NCBI RefSeq assembly: GCF_900116905.1
Contig: NZ_FPCG01000010.1
Coordinates: 1-64,000, forward strand
Direction of reading: 5' to 3'
Length of the DNA stretch: 64,000 nt
Source of the DNA: Micrococcus terreus
GTDB lineage: Bacteria > Actinomycetota > Actinomycetes > Actinomycetales > Micrococcaceae
Shown piece by piece: positions 8,189 to 16,731 of the stretch. Positions within the stretch are counted from its first letter, which is position 1. The number at the start of each line of letters is the position of its first letter. The notes below the pieces were generated by a model, which saw only the letters and a program-made list of their open reading frames with translations, searched no databases and was not told where the DNA came from. A program made the translations under genes and the position numbers.

Positions 8189-8866
8189 TCAGTCGAGGCC
8201 GAGTTCGTCCCTGCCGAAGGCGTAGAGGTACGGGACGCCGGCTTCCTGCTCGATGCGCTCTGCGGCACCGGTGTCCCGGTCCACGATGACCGCCACGGCC
8301 TGGATGTTCCCCCCGGCGGCACGCACGCCCTCCACAGCCGTCAGCGCTGAACCGCCCGTGGTGGAGGTGTCCTCCAGGACCACGACCTTCCGACCCTCCA
8401 CCGGCGGTCCCTCCACCTGGCGACCCATGCCGTAGGACTTCTGGGCCTTGCGCACCACGAAAGCGTCGAGTGCCCGGCCCTGGGCACCCGCGGCGTGCAT
8501 CATCGCCGTACCCACGGGGTCCGCACCCATGGTCAGACCACCGGCTCCGACGAACTCCACACCGGCCTGGTCCAACAGGTCCAACATGACCCGCCCCACC
8601 AGGGGCGCGGCCTCATGGTGCAGGGTGATCCGGCGCAGGTCGATGTAGTAGTCGGCCTCCTTGCCGGAGGACAGGGTGACCTTGCCCCGCACGACCGCGA
8701 GCTCCTTGATCAGCTCCAGCAGCCGGGCACGGTCCGTTGCCGAGTCCTGCTCGCTGCGCCCGTCCCGCAGGGAGCCACCGAAGGTGGTGCCGGCGGGCTG
8801 GGAGGTGCCGGCCGTCGTCGGGAAGGAGGCCTGGGAGGCGGAGGAGGCATCAGGTGAGGAGGTCAT
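8189..8866 (-). CDS. pyrE: Orotate phosphoribosyltransferase
   Basis: Converts orotate and PRPP to orotidine 5'-phosphate in pyrimidine synthesis. The 225-residue protein has the type I PRTase PRPP-binding motif VVVLEDTSTTGGSAL and upstream GKVTLSSGKEADYYIDLR, typical of PyrE. The first 45 residues are a non-conserved Ser/Thr/Ala-rich extension that includes an exact 14-mer copy. ATG 8866 is chosen; it follows a TAGGAT box by 7 bases, so the transcript looks leaderless. ATG 8875 upstream is in frame but would fall inside the promoter. It is divergent from the MarR-like gene at 8939. Confidence 0.95.
   Translation of the reverse strand: MTSSPDASSASQASFPTTAGTSQPAGTTFGGSLRDGRSEQDSATDRARLLELIKELAVVRGKVTLSSGKEADYYIDLRRITLHHEAAPLVGRVMLDLLDQAGVEFVGAGGLTMGADPVGTAMMHAAGAQGRALDAFVVRKAQKSYGMGRQVEGPPVEGRKVVVLEDTSTTGGSALTAVEGVRAAGGNIQAVAVIVDRDTGAAERIEQEAGVPYLYAFGRDELGLD
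8810..8823 (-). repeat. Copy of the recurring 14-mer
   Basis: Exact copy in the non-conserved N-terminal extension of pyrE, extended to the 15-mer TTCCCGACGACGGCC, read as F-P-T-T-A. Confidence 0.9.
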
Positions 8867-8872
8867 GCACCC

Positions 8873-8880
8873 CATCCTAG
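8873..8880 (-). promoter_or_regulatory. Leaderless -10 box of pyrE
   Basis: TAGGAT ends 7 bases before ATG 8866, which would place the transcription start at or next to the A of the start codon. No Shine-Dalgarno sequence fits between them. Confidence 0.55.
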
Positions 8881-8926
8881 ATTCCCCACATCCACCTGAC
8901 CTCTGGATTCGCACGGAGGGCGCACC

Positions 8927-8932
8927 TAGGGT
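8927..8932 (+). promoter_or_regulatory. Leaderless -10 box of the MarR-like gene
   Basis: TAGGGT is followed by GAGAGC and then ATG 8939, a 6-base spacing that leaves no untranslated leader. It faces the pyrE box, so the two divergent promoters overlap within about 75 bases. Confidence 0.55.
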
Positions 8933-8938
8933 GAGAGC

Positions 8939-9427
8939 ATGAGCGAGCCGATGGACCACACTGCTGACACGCCGGATGCCGCCGAGCAGGACCACCTGCT
9001 CACCTACTGGCTGCGCCTGGTGGACGGACTGATCACCACACAGATCGGGGAGTCGCTGGAGGAGCACGGGCTGACCCGGACCCAGTGGATGCTCATGAAC
9101 GCGCTCACCCAGCGCCCGCACACCATGGCCGAACTGCACCGCGCCGCCCCGCCCGCCGCTGCCGCCGAGGCACACGACCCGGACGGGCCGCAGACCGTGG
9201 AGGAGCACCTCGAGGAGCTCGTGGAGTCAGGCTGGCTGGTCTACGAGGGCGAGCTGTACACGCTGACCTCCACCGGCCGGGCCAGCGGCGAACGCGTGGC
9301 CGAGGTGGTGAAGGAGCTGCGCGCGCAGGTCTCCGCGGGCCTGGACGAGGGCGAGTTCGAGGCCGTGGTCACCGCCCTGCAGAAGATGGCCCGCAACCTG
9401 GGCTGGAGCGAGAAGTCCACGGGCTGA
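8939..9427 (+). CDS. MarR-like winged-helix regulator
   Basis: A 162-residue protein with the MarR layout: an N-terminal dimer helix (HLLTYWLRLVDGLITTQIGESL), a helix-turn-helix core around TRTQWMLMNALTQRPHTMAELHRA, a wing (LVYEGELYTLTSTGRA) and a C-terminal dimer helix. Compared with standard MarR proteins the stretch between the helices is expanded by an Ala/Pro/Asp-rich insert (about residues 78-95). It should bind DNA as a dimer and is divergent from pyrE, but its target is not evident. The apparent leaderless promoter is noted separately. Confidence 0.75.
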   Translation: MSEPMDHTADTPDAAEQDHLLTYWLRLVDGLITTQIGESLEEHGLTRTQWMLMNALTQRPHTMAELHRAAPPAAAAEAHDPDGPQTVEEHLEELVESGWLVYEGELYTLTSTGRASGERVAEVVKELRAQVSAGLDEGEFEAVVTALQKMARNLGWSEKSTG

Positions 9428-9460
9428 GGTGCGCGGATGTGATCGGCCCGGGTGCTGACC

Positions 9461-9466
9461 TAGTCT
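9461..9466 (+). promoter_or_regulatory. Leaderless -10 box of nadE
   Basis: TAGTCT is followed by GGACGC and ATG 9473, a 6-base gap, so the mRNA likely begins at the start codon. Confidence 0.5.
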
Positions 9467-9472
9467 GGACGC

Positions 9473-10315
9473 ATGCGTGAACTGCAGCGGCGAATCATCC
9501 AGGAGATGGGCGTCAAGCCCGAGATCGACCCGGCCACCGAGGTGGCCGACCGGGTCCGCTTCCTCAAGGAGTACCTGACCTCCACCGGAGCGCGCGGGTT
9601 CGTGCTCGGGATCTCCGGCGGACTGGACTCCACTCTGGCCGGGCGGCTGTGCCAGCTGGCCGTGGAGGAGCTGCGCGCCGAGGGGAAGGACGCCGTGTTC
9701 GTCCCGGTCCGCCTGCCGTACAACGTGCAGCTGGACGAGGACGACGCCCAGGCCGCCCTGGACTTCATCGACGGGGACGAAGAGGTCACCTATGACATCG
9801 CTCCAGCCGTGGACGGGTTCGAGGCCGAGTACGCCGCTGCCGTCGGTGAGCCGATCAGCGACTACAACAAGGGCAACGTCAAGGCGCGCGTGCGCATGGT
9901 CGCCCAGTACGCCCTCGCCGGTGGGCAGGGGCTGCTGGTGGTCGGGACCGATCACGGCGCCGAGTCCGTCACCGGGTTCTTCACCAAGTACGGCGACGGC
10001 GGGGCTGACGTGCTGCCGCTGTTCGGGCTGAACAAGCGCCAGAACCGGGCCCTGCTGCAGCACCTGGGCGCCGAGGAGCGGCTCTGGGCCAAGGTCCCCA
10101 CCGCCGACCTGCTGGACGGCAAGCCTGGTCAGACCGATGAGGCCGAGCTGGGGCTGAGCTACGAGATGATCGACGACTACCTCGAGGGCCGTGTGGTCCC
10201 CGCCGACGCCGCCCAGCGCTTGGAGCAGATGTACCTGCGGTCCCGGCACAAGCGGACCACACCCGCCAGCATCCTCGACACCTGGTGGAAGGACCCCACC
10301 GGCACCGCGGAGTGA
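9473..10315 (+). CDS. nadE: NH3-dependent NAD+ synthetase
   Basis: Catalyses the ATP-dependent amidation of deamido-NAD to NAD, the last step of NAD synthesis. The 280-residue length matches the short, ammonia-using form (E. coli type) without a glutaminase domain. The PP-loop SGGLDS is at residues 48-53, and later motifs include [33 protein letters not shown] and the C-terminal [10 protein letters not shown], all typical. Its ATG follows a leaderless-type box. Confidence 0.97.
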   Translation: MRELQRRIIQEMGVKPEIDPATEVADRVRFLKEYLTSTGARGFVLGISGGLDSTLAGRLCQLAVEELRAEGKDAVFVPVRLPYNVQLDEDDAQAALDFIDGDEEVTYDIAPAVDGFEAEYAAAVGEPISDYNKGNVKARVRMVAQYALAGGQGLLVVGTDHGAESVTGFFTKYGDGGADVLPLFGLNKRQNRALLQHLGAEERLWAKVPTADLLDGKPGQTDEAELGLSYEMIDDYLEGRVVPADAAQRLEQMYLRSRHKRTTPASILDTWWKDPTGTAE

Positions 10316-10349
10316 TCCCCACAGGGGCCAGGAATCCCGAGCACTCTCG

Positions 10350-10367
10350 ATAGGCCCAACCTATGAT
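10350..10367 (+). promoter_or_regulatory. Promoter and operator of the XRE/nucleotidyltransferase pair
   Basis: A strong -10 box TATGAT (10362-10367) overlaps the inverted repeat ATAGG-CCCAA-CCTAT (10350-10364). An inverted repeat sitting on the -10 box of a gene encoding an XRE repressor is the usual arrangement for autorepression of a toxin-antitoxin operon. Autoregulation is inferred. Confidence 0.5.
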
Positions 10368-10402
10368 GGACATGTTCGGTCTAGACCGCTGCGGAGGTTC
10401 CC

Positions 10403-11026
10403 ATGGTCATCATGTCACTGGAGCGACCGCTCGATGTGGGTACTTGCGTGCGCCGGCAGCGCCTTGCAGCAGGCCTGACCGAGACGCAGCTGGCCGAGGC
10501 CTCAGGAGTCTCACCGCGATTGGTCAGACAAATTGAGGCCGGCCACCCGGGAGCTGATCTGGACAGCTTCCTGACTGTGCTGACGGCCGCGGGAATCGAG
10601 CTCACACCGGTTTCTCCTCAGGCTGTTGCCCAGGCCCAGGCAGATATAGATCGCGCGGCCGCTGATATCCGGCACGAGCTTGAGTCTGGCGACGAGGAAT
10701 TTGCCCTCCGCCTCCTGTCCGACGTGTTCACGAGGCTGCGTGCCCATCTTGCAGGGCGTCCCCTCCCCACGTTGCCAACACCCCCATCCACCTCCAGCGA
10801 ACGCTTCGACACGTTGCTCCGCGCCGGGGTCCGTTGGGCTGTCGGTGCGACAGTCGGGTCCTCTCGCCCGTGGCCTGCCCCAGAGCCGCTGCGCAGCAAG
10901 TGGTACCCCGGCGATACCTTCCTTCCGATGAGCAAAGACTGGATCGCCTTGACGGATCGGGAGACTCCAGAGGCTTTGCGCAGCGCGAATATCGGCATAC
11001 GCAGCAGATCGCTCATGAGCGCATGA
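10403..11026 (+). CDS. XRE-family HTH protein, likely antitoxin
   Basis: A 207-residue protein with an N-terminal XRE helix-turn-helix (VRRQRLAAGLTETQLAEASGVSPRLVRQIEAG, about residues 13-45) and a helical C-terminal part I do not recognise. ATG 10403 is supported by GGAGG 5 bases upstream. Its stop overlaps the next gene's start as ATGA, so both proteins are made together. The gene pair is AT-richer than its neighbours, as is common for mobile toxin-antitoxin genes. It probably neutralises the nucleotidyltransferase and represses its own promoter. Confidence 0.7.
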   Translation: MVIMSLERPLDVGTCVRRQRLAAGLTETQLAEASGVSPRLVRQIEAGHPGADLDSFLTVLTAAGIELTPVSPQAVAQAQADIDRAAADIRHELESGDEEFALRLLSDVFTRLRAHLAGRPLPTLPTPPSTSSERFDTLLRAGVRWAVGATVGSSRPWPAPEPLRSKWYPGDTFLPMSKDWIALTDRETPEALRSANIGIRSRSLMSA

Positions 11027-11607
11027 GCGCAGGACGTGACCTCAGCCCCGAGGAGGTCCGTTCCTTGATCACCGCGCTGACACGGCGGTTGCAAGATCAA
11101 GGCGTGGACAGTGACATCCGGCTTGTCGACGGTGCAGCAATGATCTTCTACGGATCCCGTCGGATGACACAGGACATCGACGCTTCCTATTCACACACGG
11201 AAGAGGTGGAGGCTGTCGCTCGTCAGATGGCCGCCGAGCACAATCTGCCCGAGAACTGGCTGAATGACTCCGCCCGAGCATTCATCCCCGACGGGGCTCA
11301 ATGGACCGCTGTTCCGAGTGGGCCCGCGACGGTCCTCGTGGCGACCGATGAGACTCTGCTGGCCATGAAGTTGGCCGCCGAACGCGGCAAAGACATCCTC
11401 GACCTCAGTCTTCTCGCCAGTCGACTCGGCATCACCGATCCGGAGAGAATCGTCGACATTGCGTTCGATCTCTACGGCGAAGATTCCATACCGCTCTCAG
11501 GTGAACGCGACAACTACTTGATCGTCGCCGCGGAGGCTTTGCGTCTCAACATCGGCGAACCGAGCGATGATCCGGTCCGCCCAGCCAGTCGCCGTCGGGA
11601 GGAATGA
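11023..11607 (+). CDS. Nucleotidyltransferase-fold protein (DUF6036-like), likely toxin
   Basis: A 194-residue protein with the minimal nucleotidyltransferase signature: VDGAAMIFYGSRRMTQDIDAS, where GS and DID are the substrate and metal-binding residues, followed by a charged helical tail. The pattern resembles the DUF6036 and AbiEii-type families, some members of which are toxins that nucleotidylate RNA or protein. The ATG overlaps the XRE gene stop. Toxin activity is inferred from pairing and fold, not from a matched homologue. Confidence 0.65.
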   Translation: MSAGRDLSPEEVRSLITALTRRLQDQGVDSDIRLVDGAAMIFYGSRRMTQDIDASYSHTEEVEAVARQMAAEHNLPENWLNDSARAFIPDGAQWTAVPSGPATVLVATDETLLAMKLAAERGKDILDLSLLASRLGITDPERIVDIAFDLYGEDSIPLSGERDNYLIVAAEALRLNIGEPSDDPVRPASRRREE

Positions 11608-11628
11608 GAGGGGCGATCAGCCCCCCTC
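11608..11628. terminator. Hairpin between the toxin-antitoxin pair and acyl-CoA dehydrogenase
   Basis: GAGGGG and CCCCTC pair over 6 bp in the 28-base gap between converging genes. Being short and GC-rich, it is a possible bidirectional terminator. Confidence 0.4.
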
Positions 11629-11635
11629 GCCCCGC

Positions 11636-12937
11636 TCAGACGAAGGCGCCCATTCCGGTGACTGCGCGCCCCACGATCAGCTGGTTGATCTGATAGGTGC
11701 CCTCGTAGGTGTACAGCACCTCGGCGTCGTTGAAGACCTTGGCCGCCTCGAACTCTGAGCAGATCCCGTTCCCGCCCAGGGCGTTGCGCGCAATCGCCAC
11801 CGTGGAGCGGGCCAGGCGGGTGGTGGTGGCCTTCACCATGGCCGCCTGGGTCATCTCCAGCTCCCCGCGCTCCTGCAGCCGGGCGATCTCCCCCATCATC
11901 GCGAGCGAAGCCGAGGCATTGCCGAGCATCTCGGCCAGCCCGTCCTGGATCAGCTGGAACTTGGCCAGCGGACGGCCGAACTGCTGGCGGGTCAGGGCGT
12001 AGTCGCGGGCGATCTCGAACGCGGCCAACTGGATGCCCGCCCCCTGCCAGCCCACCCACGCACGGGAGTCCTTGAGCAGCTCGTTGGCCTGGGAGAAGTC
12101 CGTGGCCCCGGGCAGCAGGTTCTCCGACGGGATCCGCACCGCGTCCAACTCGATGTCCGCGTTCTGCATGATCCGCAGCCCGGTCTTGTTCCGGATCTTG
12201 GTGGCGCGGTAGCCGGGCCGGTCGGTCTCCACCAGGAAGCCCTTGACCTCACCATCGGCCGTGTCCCGCGCCCACACCAGCGCTACATCGGCAATGGTCC
12301 CGGCCCCGATCCACCGTTTGGCCCCGGTGATGACCCACTCCTCGCCATCCCGCTCGGCCGTGGTCTCCAGCCCCCCGGCGATGTCCGAGCCGTGCTCGGG
12401 CTCGGTCAGCGCGAACGCCCCGATCGCCTCGAACCGCTCCAGCCGCGGCAGCCATTCCTGCCTCTGCGCGTCCGATCCCAGCTCGTGGATCATCCCCACG
12501 ATCAGCTCGTTGTGGATCCCCACCAGCGCCGAGAGGGACACGTCCGCCCGCGTCACCTCCGCGTACACCAGGCCCTTGAACAGCCGCGAGGTCCCGTCCA
12601 CCTGCAGCCGCCCCAGGCCCAGCTCGGCCAGTCCGGGCAGCAGGTCGAAGGCGAACTCCTCCTGGTTCCAGTACTCGATCACGGCCGGCCGGACCACGCT
12701 CTGCAGGTGCTCGCGGATCTGCAGCAGCCGCTCACGCTCCTCGGCCGGCAGTCGGTCCGCCAGGCCCAGCACGTCCAGTTCCGGCAACGCTAAGGTGTCC
12801 GGCTTCGCGGCGGCACCCGGGGCCATCCCCCGCATCGCAGGTCCCGACGACGCCCCCTCACGTGCCACTTTCGCCTCACCGGAGGTGCCCCCGGGGGTGG
12901 GCTGGTGGGCCTGGGCGGATGCGGCGGTGAGGGTCAT
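11636..12937 (-). CDS. Acyl-CoA dehydrogenase, glutaryl-CoA dehydrogenase-like
   Basis: A 433-residue flavin enzyme that should oxidise an acyl-CoA to the enoyl-CoA. Motifs include AFALTEPEHGSD, EEWVITGAKRWIGAGT, the ALTRQQFGRPL helix and TYEGTYQINQLIVGRA, where the Glu of YEGT is the likely catalytic base as in glutaryl-CoA dehydrogenase. Its first 55 residues are non-conserved. ATG 12937 is chosen because AGGAG lies 7 bases upstream; the longer reading frame is unlikely. It is divergent from the marR gene and shares an upstream box with mmsA, so a branched-chain acyl-CoA substrate is plausible. Confidence 0.85.
   Translation of the reverse strand: MTLTAASAQAHQPTPGGTSGEAKVAREGASSGPAMRGMAPGAAAKPDTLALPELDVLGLADRLPAEERERLLQIREHLQSVVRPAVIEYWNQEEFAFDLLPGLAELGLGRLQVDGTSRLFKGLVYAEVTRADVSLSALVGIHNELIVGMIHELGSDAQRQEWLPRLERFEAIGAFALTEPEHGSDIAGGLETTAERDGEEWVITGAKRWIGAGTIADVALVWARDTADGEVKGFLVETDRPGYRATKIRNKTGLRIMQNADIELDAVRIPSENLLPGATDFSQANELLKDSRAWVGWQGAGIQLAAFEIARDYALTRQQFGRPLAKFQLIQDGLAEMLGNASASLAMMGEIARLQERGELEMTQAAMVKATTTRLARSTVAIARNALGGNGICSEFEAAKVFNDAEVLYTYEGTYQINQLIVGRAVTGMGAFV
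12842..12855 (+). repeat. One-mismatch copy of the recurring 14-mer
   Basis: TCCCGACGACGCCC, differing in one base, in the variable N-terminal region of the acyl-CoA dehydrogenase gene, read as A-S-S-G. Confidence 0.6.
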
Positions 12938-13036
12938 GGTGATCTCCTGGGTCGGCTGGCGCCGGGGGTGGTGGCGGCAGCTGCGCGGTTCCGACCTGCG
13001 GGTGTGCAGGGACTGGTGCTGACACGAAGTGGCAAA

Positions 13037-13056
13037 CACTTGGACTTCCAACTATT
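13037..13056 (-). promoter_or_regulatory. Shared 20-bp box upstream of acyl-CoA dehydrogenase
   Basis: CACTTGGACTTCCAACTATT (plus strand) contains the palindrome TTGGA-CT-TCCAA and matches 16 of 20 positions of the box at 19415-19434 upstream of mmsA. Both lie about 90-100 bases before minus-strand starts, in the same orientation. It lies between the dehydrogenase gene and the divergent marR gene, so MarR is the natural candidate to bind it. Confidence 0.6.
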
Positions 13057-13117
13057 CTGCCGGTGACGCAGGTCACAGGCAACCCGAGCCGGCCGCCGCA
13101 GCGAGAGGACCCTCCCC

Positions 13118-13621
13118 ATGCCCACACCGCTGCACCGCGACCCCATCGTGGACGCCCACGCCAACTGGGTCCGCGCCGGCTGGACCGAGGAGGCCGAGCC
13201 GATGGCCGCGATCACCGCCCTGGTCCGCACGGAGAAGATCCTGACCCAGCGGATCGAGGCTGTTCTGAAGCCACACGCCCTGACCTTCGCGCGGTTCGAG
13301 GTGCTGGCTCTGCTGGAGTTCTCCCGCACCGGCGCTCTGCCGATGAACCGGGCCAGCGCCCTGCTGCAGGTCCACCCCACCTCGATCACCAACGCCGTGG
13401 ATCGGCTCGAGCAGGCCGGACTCGTCACCCGCGCTCCGCACCCCACGGACGGGCGCACCACCCTGATCAGCCTGACCCCGGACGGTCAGCGCGTGATGCG
13501 GGCGGCCGCGAAGGACCTGAACGCGCAGGTCTTCGCCCAGTCCGGCTTCACGCCCGACGACGTCCGCGACCTCACGCGCATCCTCTCCCGTTTCCGCCGG
13601 GCCGCCGGCGACTTCGCCTGA
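13118..13621 (+). CDS. MarR-family transcriptional regulator
   Basis: A 167-residue MarR protein with the standard core: RFEVLALLEFSRTGALPMNRASALLQVHPTSITNAVDRLEQAGLV (helix-turn-helix with recognition helix), the wing RAPHPTDGRTTLISLTPDG with the conserved D-R pair, and flanking dimer helices. It is divergent from the acyl-CoA dehydrogenase gene; the 180-base gap holds the palindromic box. Regulators in this position often respond to the pathway's acyl-CoA. Its last 50 bases overlap the convergent MFS gene. Confidence 0.85.
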   Translation: MPTPLHRDPIVDAHANWVRAGWTEEAEPMAAITALVRTEKILTQRIEAVLKPHALTFARFEVLALLEFSRTGALPMNRASALLQVHPTSITNAVDRLEQAGLVTRAPHPTDGRTTLISLTPDGQRVMRAAAKDLNAQVFAQSGFTPDDVRDLTRILSRFRRAAGDFA

Positions 13622-14837
13622 TGAGGGCCCAGGCCATCAGCAGCACAAGACCCACCGCAGCCGGACCGGCACCGGCCGCCACGAACAGGGTGCCCGTTCC
13701 AAGTCGTTCGGCCAGCAGCCCGGTCACCGAGATCGACAGCGGCATGAAGGCGATGCTGACGAAGAAGTCCAGACTCGCCACCCGGCCCAGGTAGTCCAGC
13801 GGCACGCGCTCCTGGAGGGCCGTCCCCCAGATGACCATGCCCGCCCCGATCAGCGCACCGTACACCAGCAGGCCCGTACCGAGGACCCAGGGATGCAGCG
13901 TCACAGCGACCAGTGCGAAGGGCACACAGCCCACTGCCCAAAGGCCGATCATCCAGGGAAGCACATGCTGGGGTGTGCGCAGAGATCCCATGATCAAGGA
14001 ACCCACGAGCCCGCCGATGCCCACCGCGGCCAGGATCATTCCGTAGACGGCGGCCCCGTTCTCATGGCCCTCCCGCAGCAGCGCCGGCAGCAGCACCTCC
14101 AGAGGACCCACGACCAGCAGCCCCATCATCGCCGCGAACACCACGCTGACGGCCACCCACGGCGTGCGTGCCACATAGGCGAAGCCGCCCACCAGATCCC
14201 GCAGTGGGTGGGGCCGGGAATCCTCCCGGCCCCCCTTCTCGAGACGAACCTGCACGGGAAGCCCCACCGCACAGAGCACGGCCATCAGGAAAGCCAGCGT
14301 GATGACCAGTCCTCCCACGGGAGGGACGCTGGCGCCGATCACGGCGCCGATGACGGCCGGCGCAGCGGCCTGCCCGATCACCGGCCGGGCGGCCCCCTCC
14401 AACCCGTTGACGGCCATCAGCTCGTCCGCCTCCACCAGGGTGGGGACCAGAGCCGTGTACGCAGGAAAGAAGAACGCCGTGGATGCGCCGATGAGGAAAG
14501 CCGACAGACCCAGCTGCCAGAACGTCACGGCCTCACTCCACGCCAGCCAGGTGGTGACGGCCGCAGCCACGGCGTTCAGGGTCATCACCCCGATCAGGAT
14601 CGTCCGCTGCGGCAGGCGGTCGGCGACCACGCCTGCAGGCAGGGACCACAGCAGCAGCCCCACGCCGCTCCAGACCACCACCGTGGAGAGATCCGCAGGG
14701 GTGGCACCCAACTCGAGGGTCTGCATCGCCAGGTACAGCGCCCAGGCTCCCTGACCGAAGACCGCCAGGACCATGGCAGCGAACAAGCGGCGGTAGTGCT
14801 GCACGGACAGAGGACTCAGAACACGAAGAGTGTTCAT
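13572..14837 (-). CDS. MFS efflux transporter
   Basis: A 421-residue major facilitator with about 12 transmembrane helices, of the drug-exporter subgroup that has [20 protein letters not shown] (motif A-like, loop 2-3). It starts at ATG 14837, overlapping the stop of the ABC-F gene as ATGA, so both come from one transcript and likely act on the same antibiotic class, one protecting ribosomes and the other exporting the drug. Its 3' end runs 50 bases into the convergent marR gene; the last 15 residues are basic and probably non-essential. Confidence 0.8.
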   Translation of the reverse strand: MNTLRVLSPLSVQHYRRLFAAMVLAVFGQGAWALYLAMQTLELGATPADLSTVVVWSGVGLLLWSLPAGVVADRLPQRTILIGVMTLNAVAAAVTTWLAWSEAVTFWQLGLSAFLIGASTAFFFPAYTALVPTLVEADELMAVNGLEGAARPVIGQAAAPAVIGAVIGASVPPVGGLVITLAFLMAVLCAVGLPVQVRLEKGGREDSRPHPLRDLVGGFAYVARTPWVAVSVVFAAMMGLLVVGPLEVLLPALLREGHENGAAVYGMILAAVGIGGLVGSLIMGSLRTPQHVLPWMIGLWAVGCVPFALVAVTLHPWVLGTGLLVYGALIGAGMVIWGTALQERVPLDYLGRVASLDFFVSIAFMPLSISVTGLLAERLGTGTLFVAAGAGPAAVGLVLLMAWALIRRSRRRPGGNGRGCA

Positions 14838-16516
14838 TCCGCCTCCTCCCCACTGCTCAGGCGCAGGGCCGGCCAGACGGCCAGGTCCCGCAGCATCTGC
14901 CGGTCATGGGTGGCCACCACTACCGCCGAGCCGGTGGACCGCAGCGCCTGCGTCATCTCGTCCACCAGGGACACCGAGAGGTGGTTGGTCGGCTCATCCA
15001 GCAGGAGCAGATCGGGCCGTTCGGCCAGGCACAGGGCCAGGTGGAGACGGCGGCGCTGCCCCTGGGACATCCGCCCCACTGGCGTGCGCTGTGTGCGGGA
15101 GTCCAACAGGCCGGTTCCGCTCAGGGGCACCGGGTCTCGCCGCTCAGCCCGCCGCGCGTGCATAGCGCTCACGTGCCGGTCATAGACCTCGTACGCGGTG
15201 CGCTCCGGGTCCCATGCCGGGGTCTCCTGGGAGAGCAGCACCACGCGTGCCGTCGGATGGACGTCCACGCGGCCTGAGGTCGGGGCGATCTGGCCGGCCA
15301 GCACCCCCAGCAGGGTGGACTTGCCCGCGCCGTTCGCGCCGGTGACCACCAGCCGGTCCCCACCCTCCACGTCCAGGCTGACGGCGGTGTGGAGCCGGCC
15401 CTGCACGGTCACGCCGTCGCAGGTGAGCACCGGCCGCCCGGCCCGGGTGGACGCGGCGGGCCAGGCCAGGCTCAGGGGCGGCTCGGGGACGGTGATGACG
15501 TGGGCCTCCAGCGCCTCCTGCCGGCGCTTGAACGCCTGCACCACGCCCCCGGCCCGCGTGGCCCGCTGATGCTTGCCGTGCCCCTTCTCCGGGCGCCAGC
15601 CGGACTGCAGTCTGCCGCGAGCCTCCTCGGCGGCCGCGGCGAGCTGCGCCCGTTCGGCCTGCTGGTCGGCGTAGTCCTGCTCCCACCGCGCGCGGTCACG
15701 CTGCCGCCCCTGCACCCAGGCCTCATAGCCGCCGGCGTACAGGCGGGGCCGGCCGTCCTCGGACGGGTCCAGGTCCAGGAAGCTCGTGGCCAGGTCCCGC
15801 AGCAGGGCACGGTCGTGGGTGACCACGGCCAGGCCCCCGCGCAGCGAGCGGAGACGCTCGGTGAGGAACGTCAGGCTCTGCGCGTCCAGGTGGTTGGTGG
15901 GTTCGTCCAGCAGCATCAGGTCCGGCTCGGCCCCCAGGACGCAGGCCAGGCGGACCCGGTAGCGCTGGCCCACGGACAGGGTGGACGGGGCTCGGTTCCG
16001 GTCGGCGCAGGCGTCCAGTCCTGCCAGGGCGATGTCCACGCGGCGCTCGGCGTCCCAGGCGTCCAGGCCGGCGGCCCGCTCCAGGGCCTCCGCGTAGGCC
16101 TCGTCCGCGCCGTCCTGCCCCTCGGCCAGGGCGGCGGTGGCGCGGTCCAGCTCCGCGAGCGCCTCCAGACTGTCCTGGAGGGACTGCGCGATCAGTGATC
16201 CCACGGTCTGATCGTCCCGGGACTCGAGCTCCTGCTCCACCACGGCGAGGGTCCCCACCCGGGAGACCGTTCCGCGGTCGGGCGCGAGCAGCCCGGCCAG
16301 GACGTGGAGCAGGGTGGACTTGCCCCGCCCGTTCTCTCCCACGATCGCCAGACGGGACTGGGCGGAGACGGTGACGTCCACCCCGGTCAGGACCGGACGG
16401 TCCCCCAGCGTGAGGTGGATGTCCTCCGCGCGGATGTGCGCGGCGTTCCCGGCGGGCAGGGCGGTGCCGGACGCGGCGGAGGGCTGGGTGTTCTTGATGC
16501 GATAGGTGTTCTGCAC
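14834..16516 (-). CDS. ABC-F subfamily ribosome-protection ATPase
   Basis: A 560-residue soluble protein with two ABC ATPase domains and no membrane segments, the ABC-F layout. Domain 1 has Walker [10 protein letters not shown] (about residues 60-68), LSVGQ signature and [10 protein letters not shown]; domain 2 has [14 protein letters not shown] and [10 protein letters not shown]. The linker between them, with charged [17 protein letters not shown], is the P-site tRNA-interacting region. Members either protect the ribosome from antibiotics or assist translation. The downstream MFS exporter and the upstream leader peptide favour a resistance role. The start is GTG 16516, with a weak GAAGAG upstream. 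Confidence 0.88.
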   Translation of the reverse strand: MQNTYRIKNTQPSAASGTALPAGNAAHIRAEDIHLTLGDRPVLTGVDVTVSAQSRLAIVGENGRGKSTLLHVLAGLLAPDRGTVSRVGTLAVVEQELESRDDQTVGSLIAQSLQDSLEALAELDRATAALAEGQDGADEAYAEALERAAGLDAWDAERRVDIALAGLDACADRNRAPSTLSVGQRYRVRLACVLGAEPDLMLLDEPTNHLDAQSLTFLTERLRSLRGGLAVVTHDRALLRDLATSFLDLDPSEDGRPRLYAGGYEAWVQGRQRDRARWEQDYADQQAERAQLAAAAEEARGRLQSGWRPEKGHGKHQRATRAGGVVQAFKRRQEALEAHVITVPEPPLSLAWPAASTRAGRPVLTCDGVTVQGRLHTAVSLDVEGGDRLVVTGANGAGKSTLLGVLAGQIAPTSGRVDVHPTARVVLLSQETPAWDPERTAYEVYDRHVSAMHARRAERRDPVPLSGTGLLDSRTQRTPVGRMSQGQRRRLHLALCLAERPDLLLLDEPTNHLSVSLVDEMTQALRSTGSAVVVATHDRQMLRDLAVWPALRLSSGEEAE

Positions 16517-16563
16517 TCTGTTCTCTTCGACTCGTCAGGGAGCCGGGCATCACACAGTGACCG

Positions 16564-16579
16564 CCCGGCACGGACCGGG
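16564..16579 (-). promoter_or_regulatory. Third hairpin in the ABC-F leader
   Basis: CCCGG and CCGGG pair over 5 bp, between the leader peptide and the ABC-F start. It lies close to the coding start and may affect access to it. Confidence 0.3.
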
Positions 16580-16610
16580 ACGGCGAACAGAGTGGAGAGG
16601 AAGCCGCGGG

Positions 16611-16630
16611 CAGACCTCAGCAGGGGTCTG
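16611..16630 (-). promoter_or_regulatory. Second hairpin in the ABC-F leader
   Basis: CAGACC and GGTCTG pair over 6 bp, about 30 bases after the leader-peptide stop in the mRNA sense. Confidence 0.35.
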
Positions 16631-16643
16631 GACAGGCGTGAAA

Positions 16644-16671
16644 GGACTCTGCCGCCGTCAGCGGCGAGTCC
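16644..16671 (-). promoter_or_regulatory. Attenuator-like hairpin overlapping the leader peptide
   Basis: An 11-bp stem (GGACTC/GAGTCC plus GCCGC/GCGGC, one bulged base). The leader-peptide codons for W-T-R-R form one strand and the stop codon TGA (16658-16660) lies in the loop, so a ribosome on the leader would open the stem. This is the expected geometry for ribosome-mediated attenuation. Confidence 0.55.
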
Positions 16672-16699
16672 AGGGCTTCATGGTGGCACTGCGGAACAT
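16658..16699 (-). CDS. Leader peptide MFRSATMKPWTRR upstream of ABC-F
   Basis: A 13-codon open frame whose ATG (16699) lies 7 bases after a TAGACT -10 box (16707-16712), so it would be translated from a leaderless transcript. A second in-frame ATG begins MKPWTRR. It precedes the ABC-F/MFS pair by about 140 bases and its final codons form part of the attenuator hairpin. Resistance ABC-F genes are commonly induced when an antibiotic stalls ribosomes on such a short leader. Translation and induction are inferred; no homologue was checked. Confidence 0.5.
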   Translation of the reverse strand: MFRSATMKPWTRR

Positions 16700-16706
16700 G
16701 CGGACC

Positions 16707-16712
16707 AGTCTA
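16707..16712 (-). promoter_or_regulatory. Leaderless -10 box for the ABC-F leader transcript
   Basis: TAGACT on the minus strand, 7 bases upstream of the leader-peptide ATG. Confidence 0.5.
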
Positions 16713-16731
16713 CTCGTGCCCCCGCAGAGCA

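Noticed and set aside
13572-13621. MFS gene overlap with marR as a sign of a wrong end
   Set aside because: Convergent overlaps of this size are common in high-G+C genomes and both frames have good family support.
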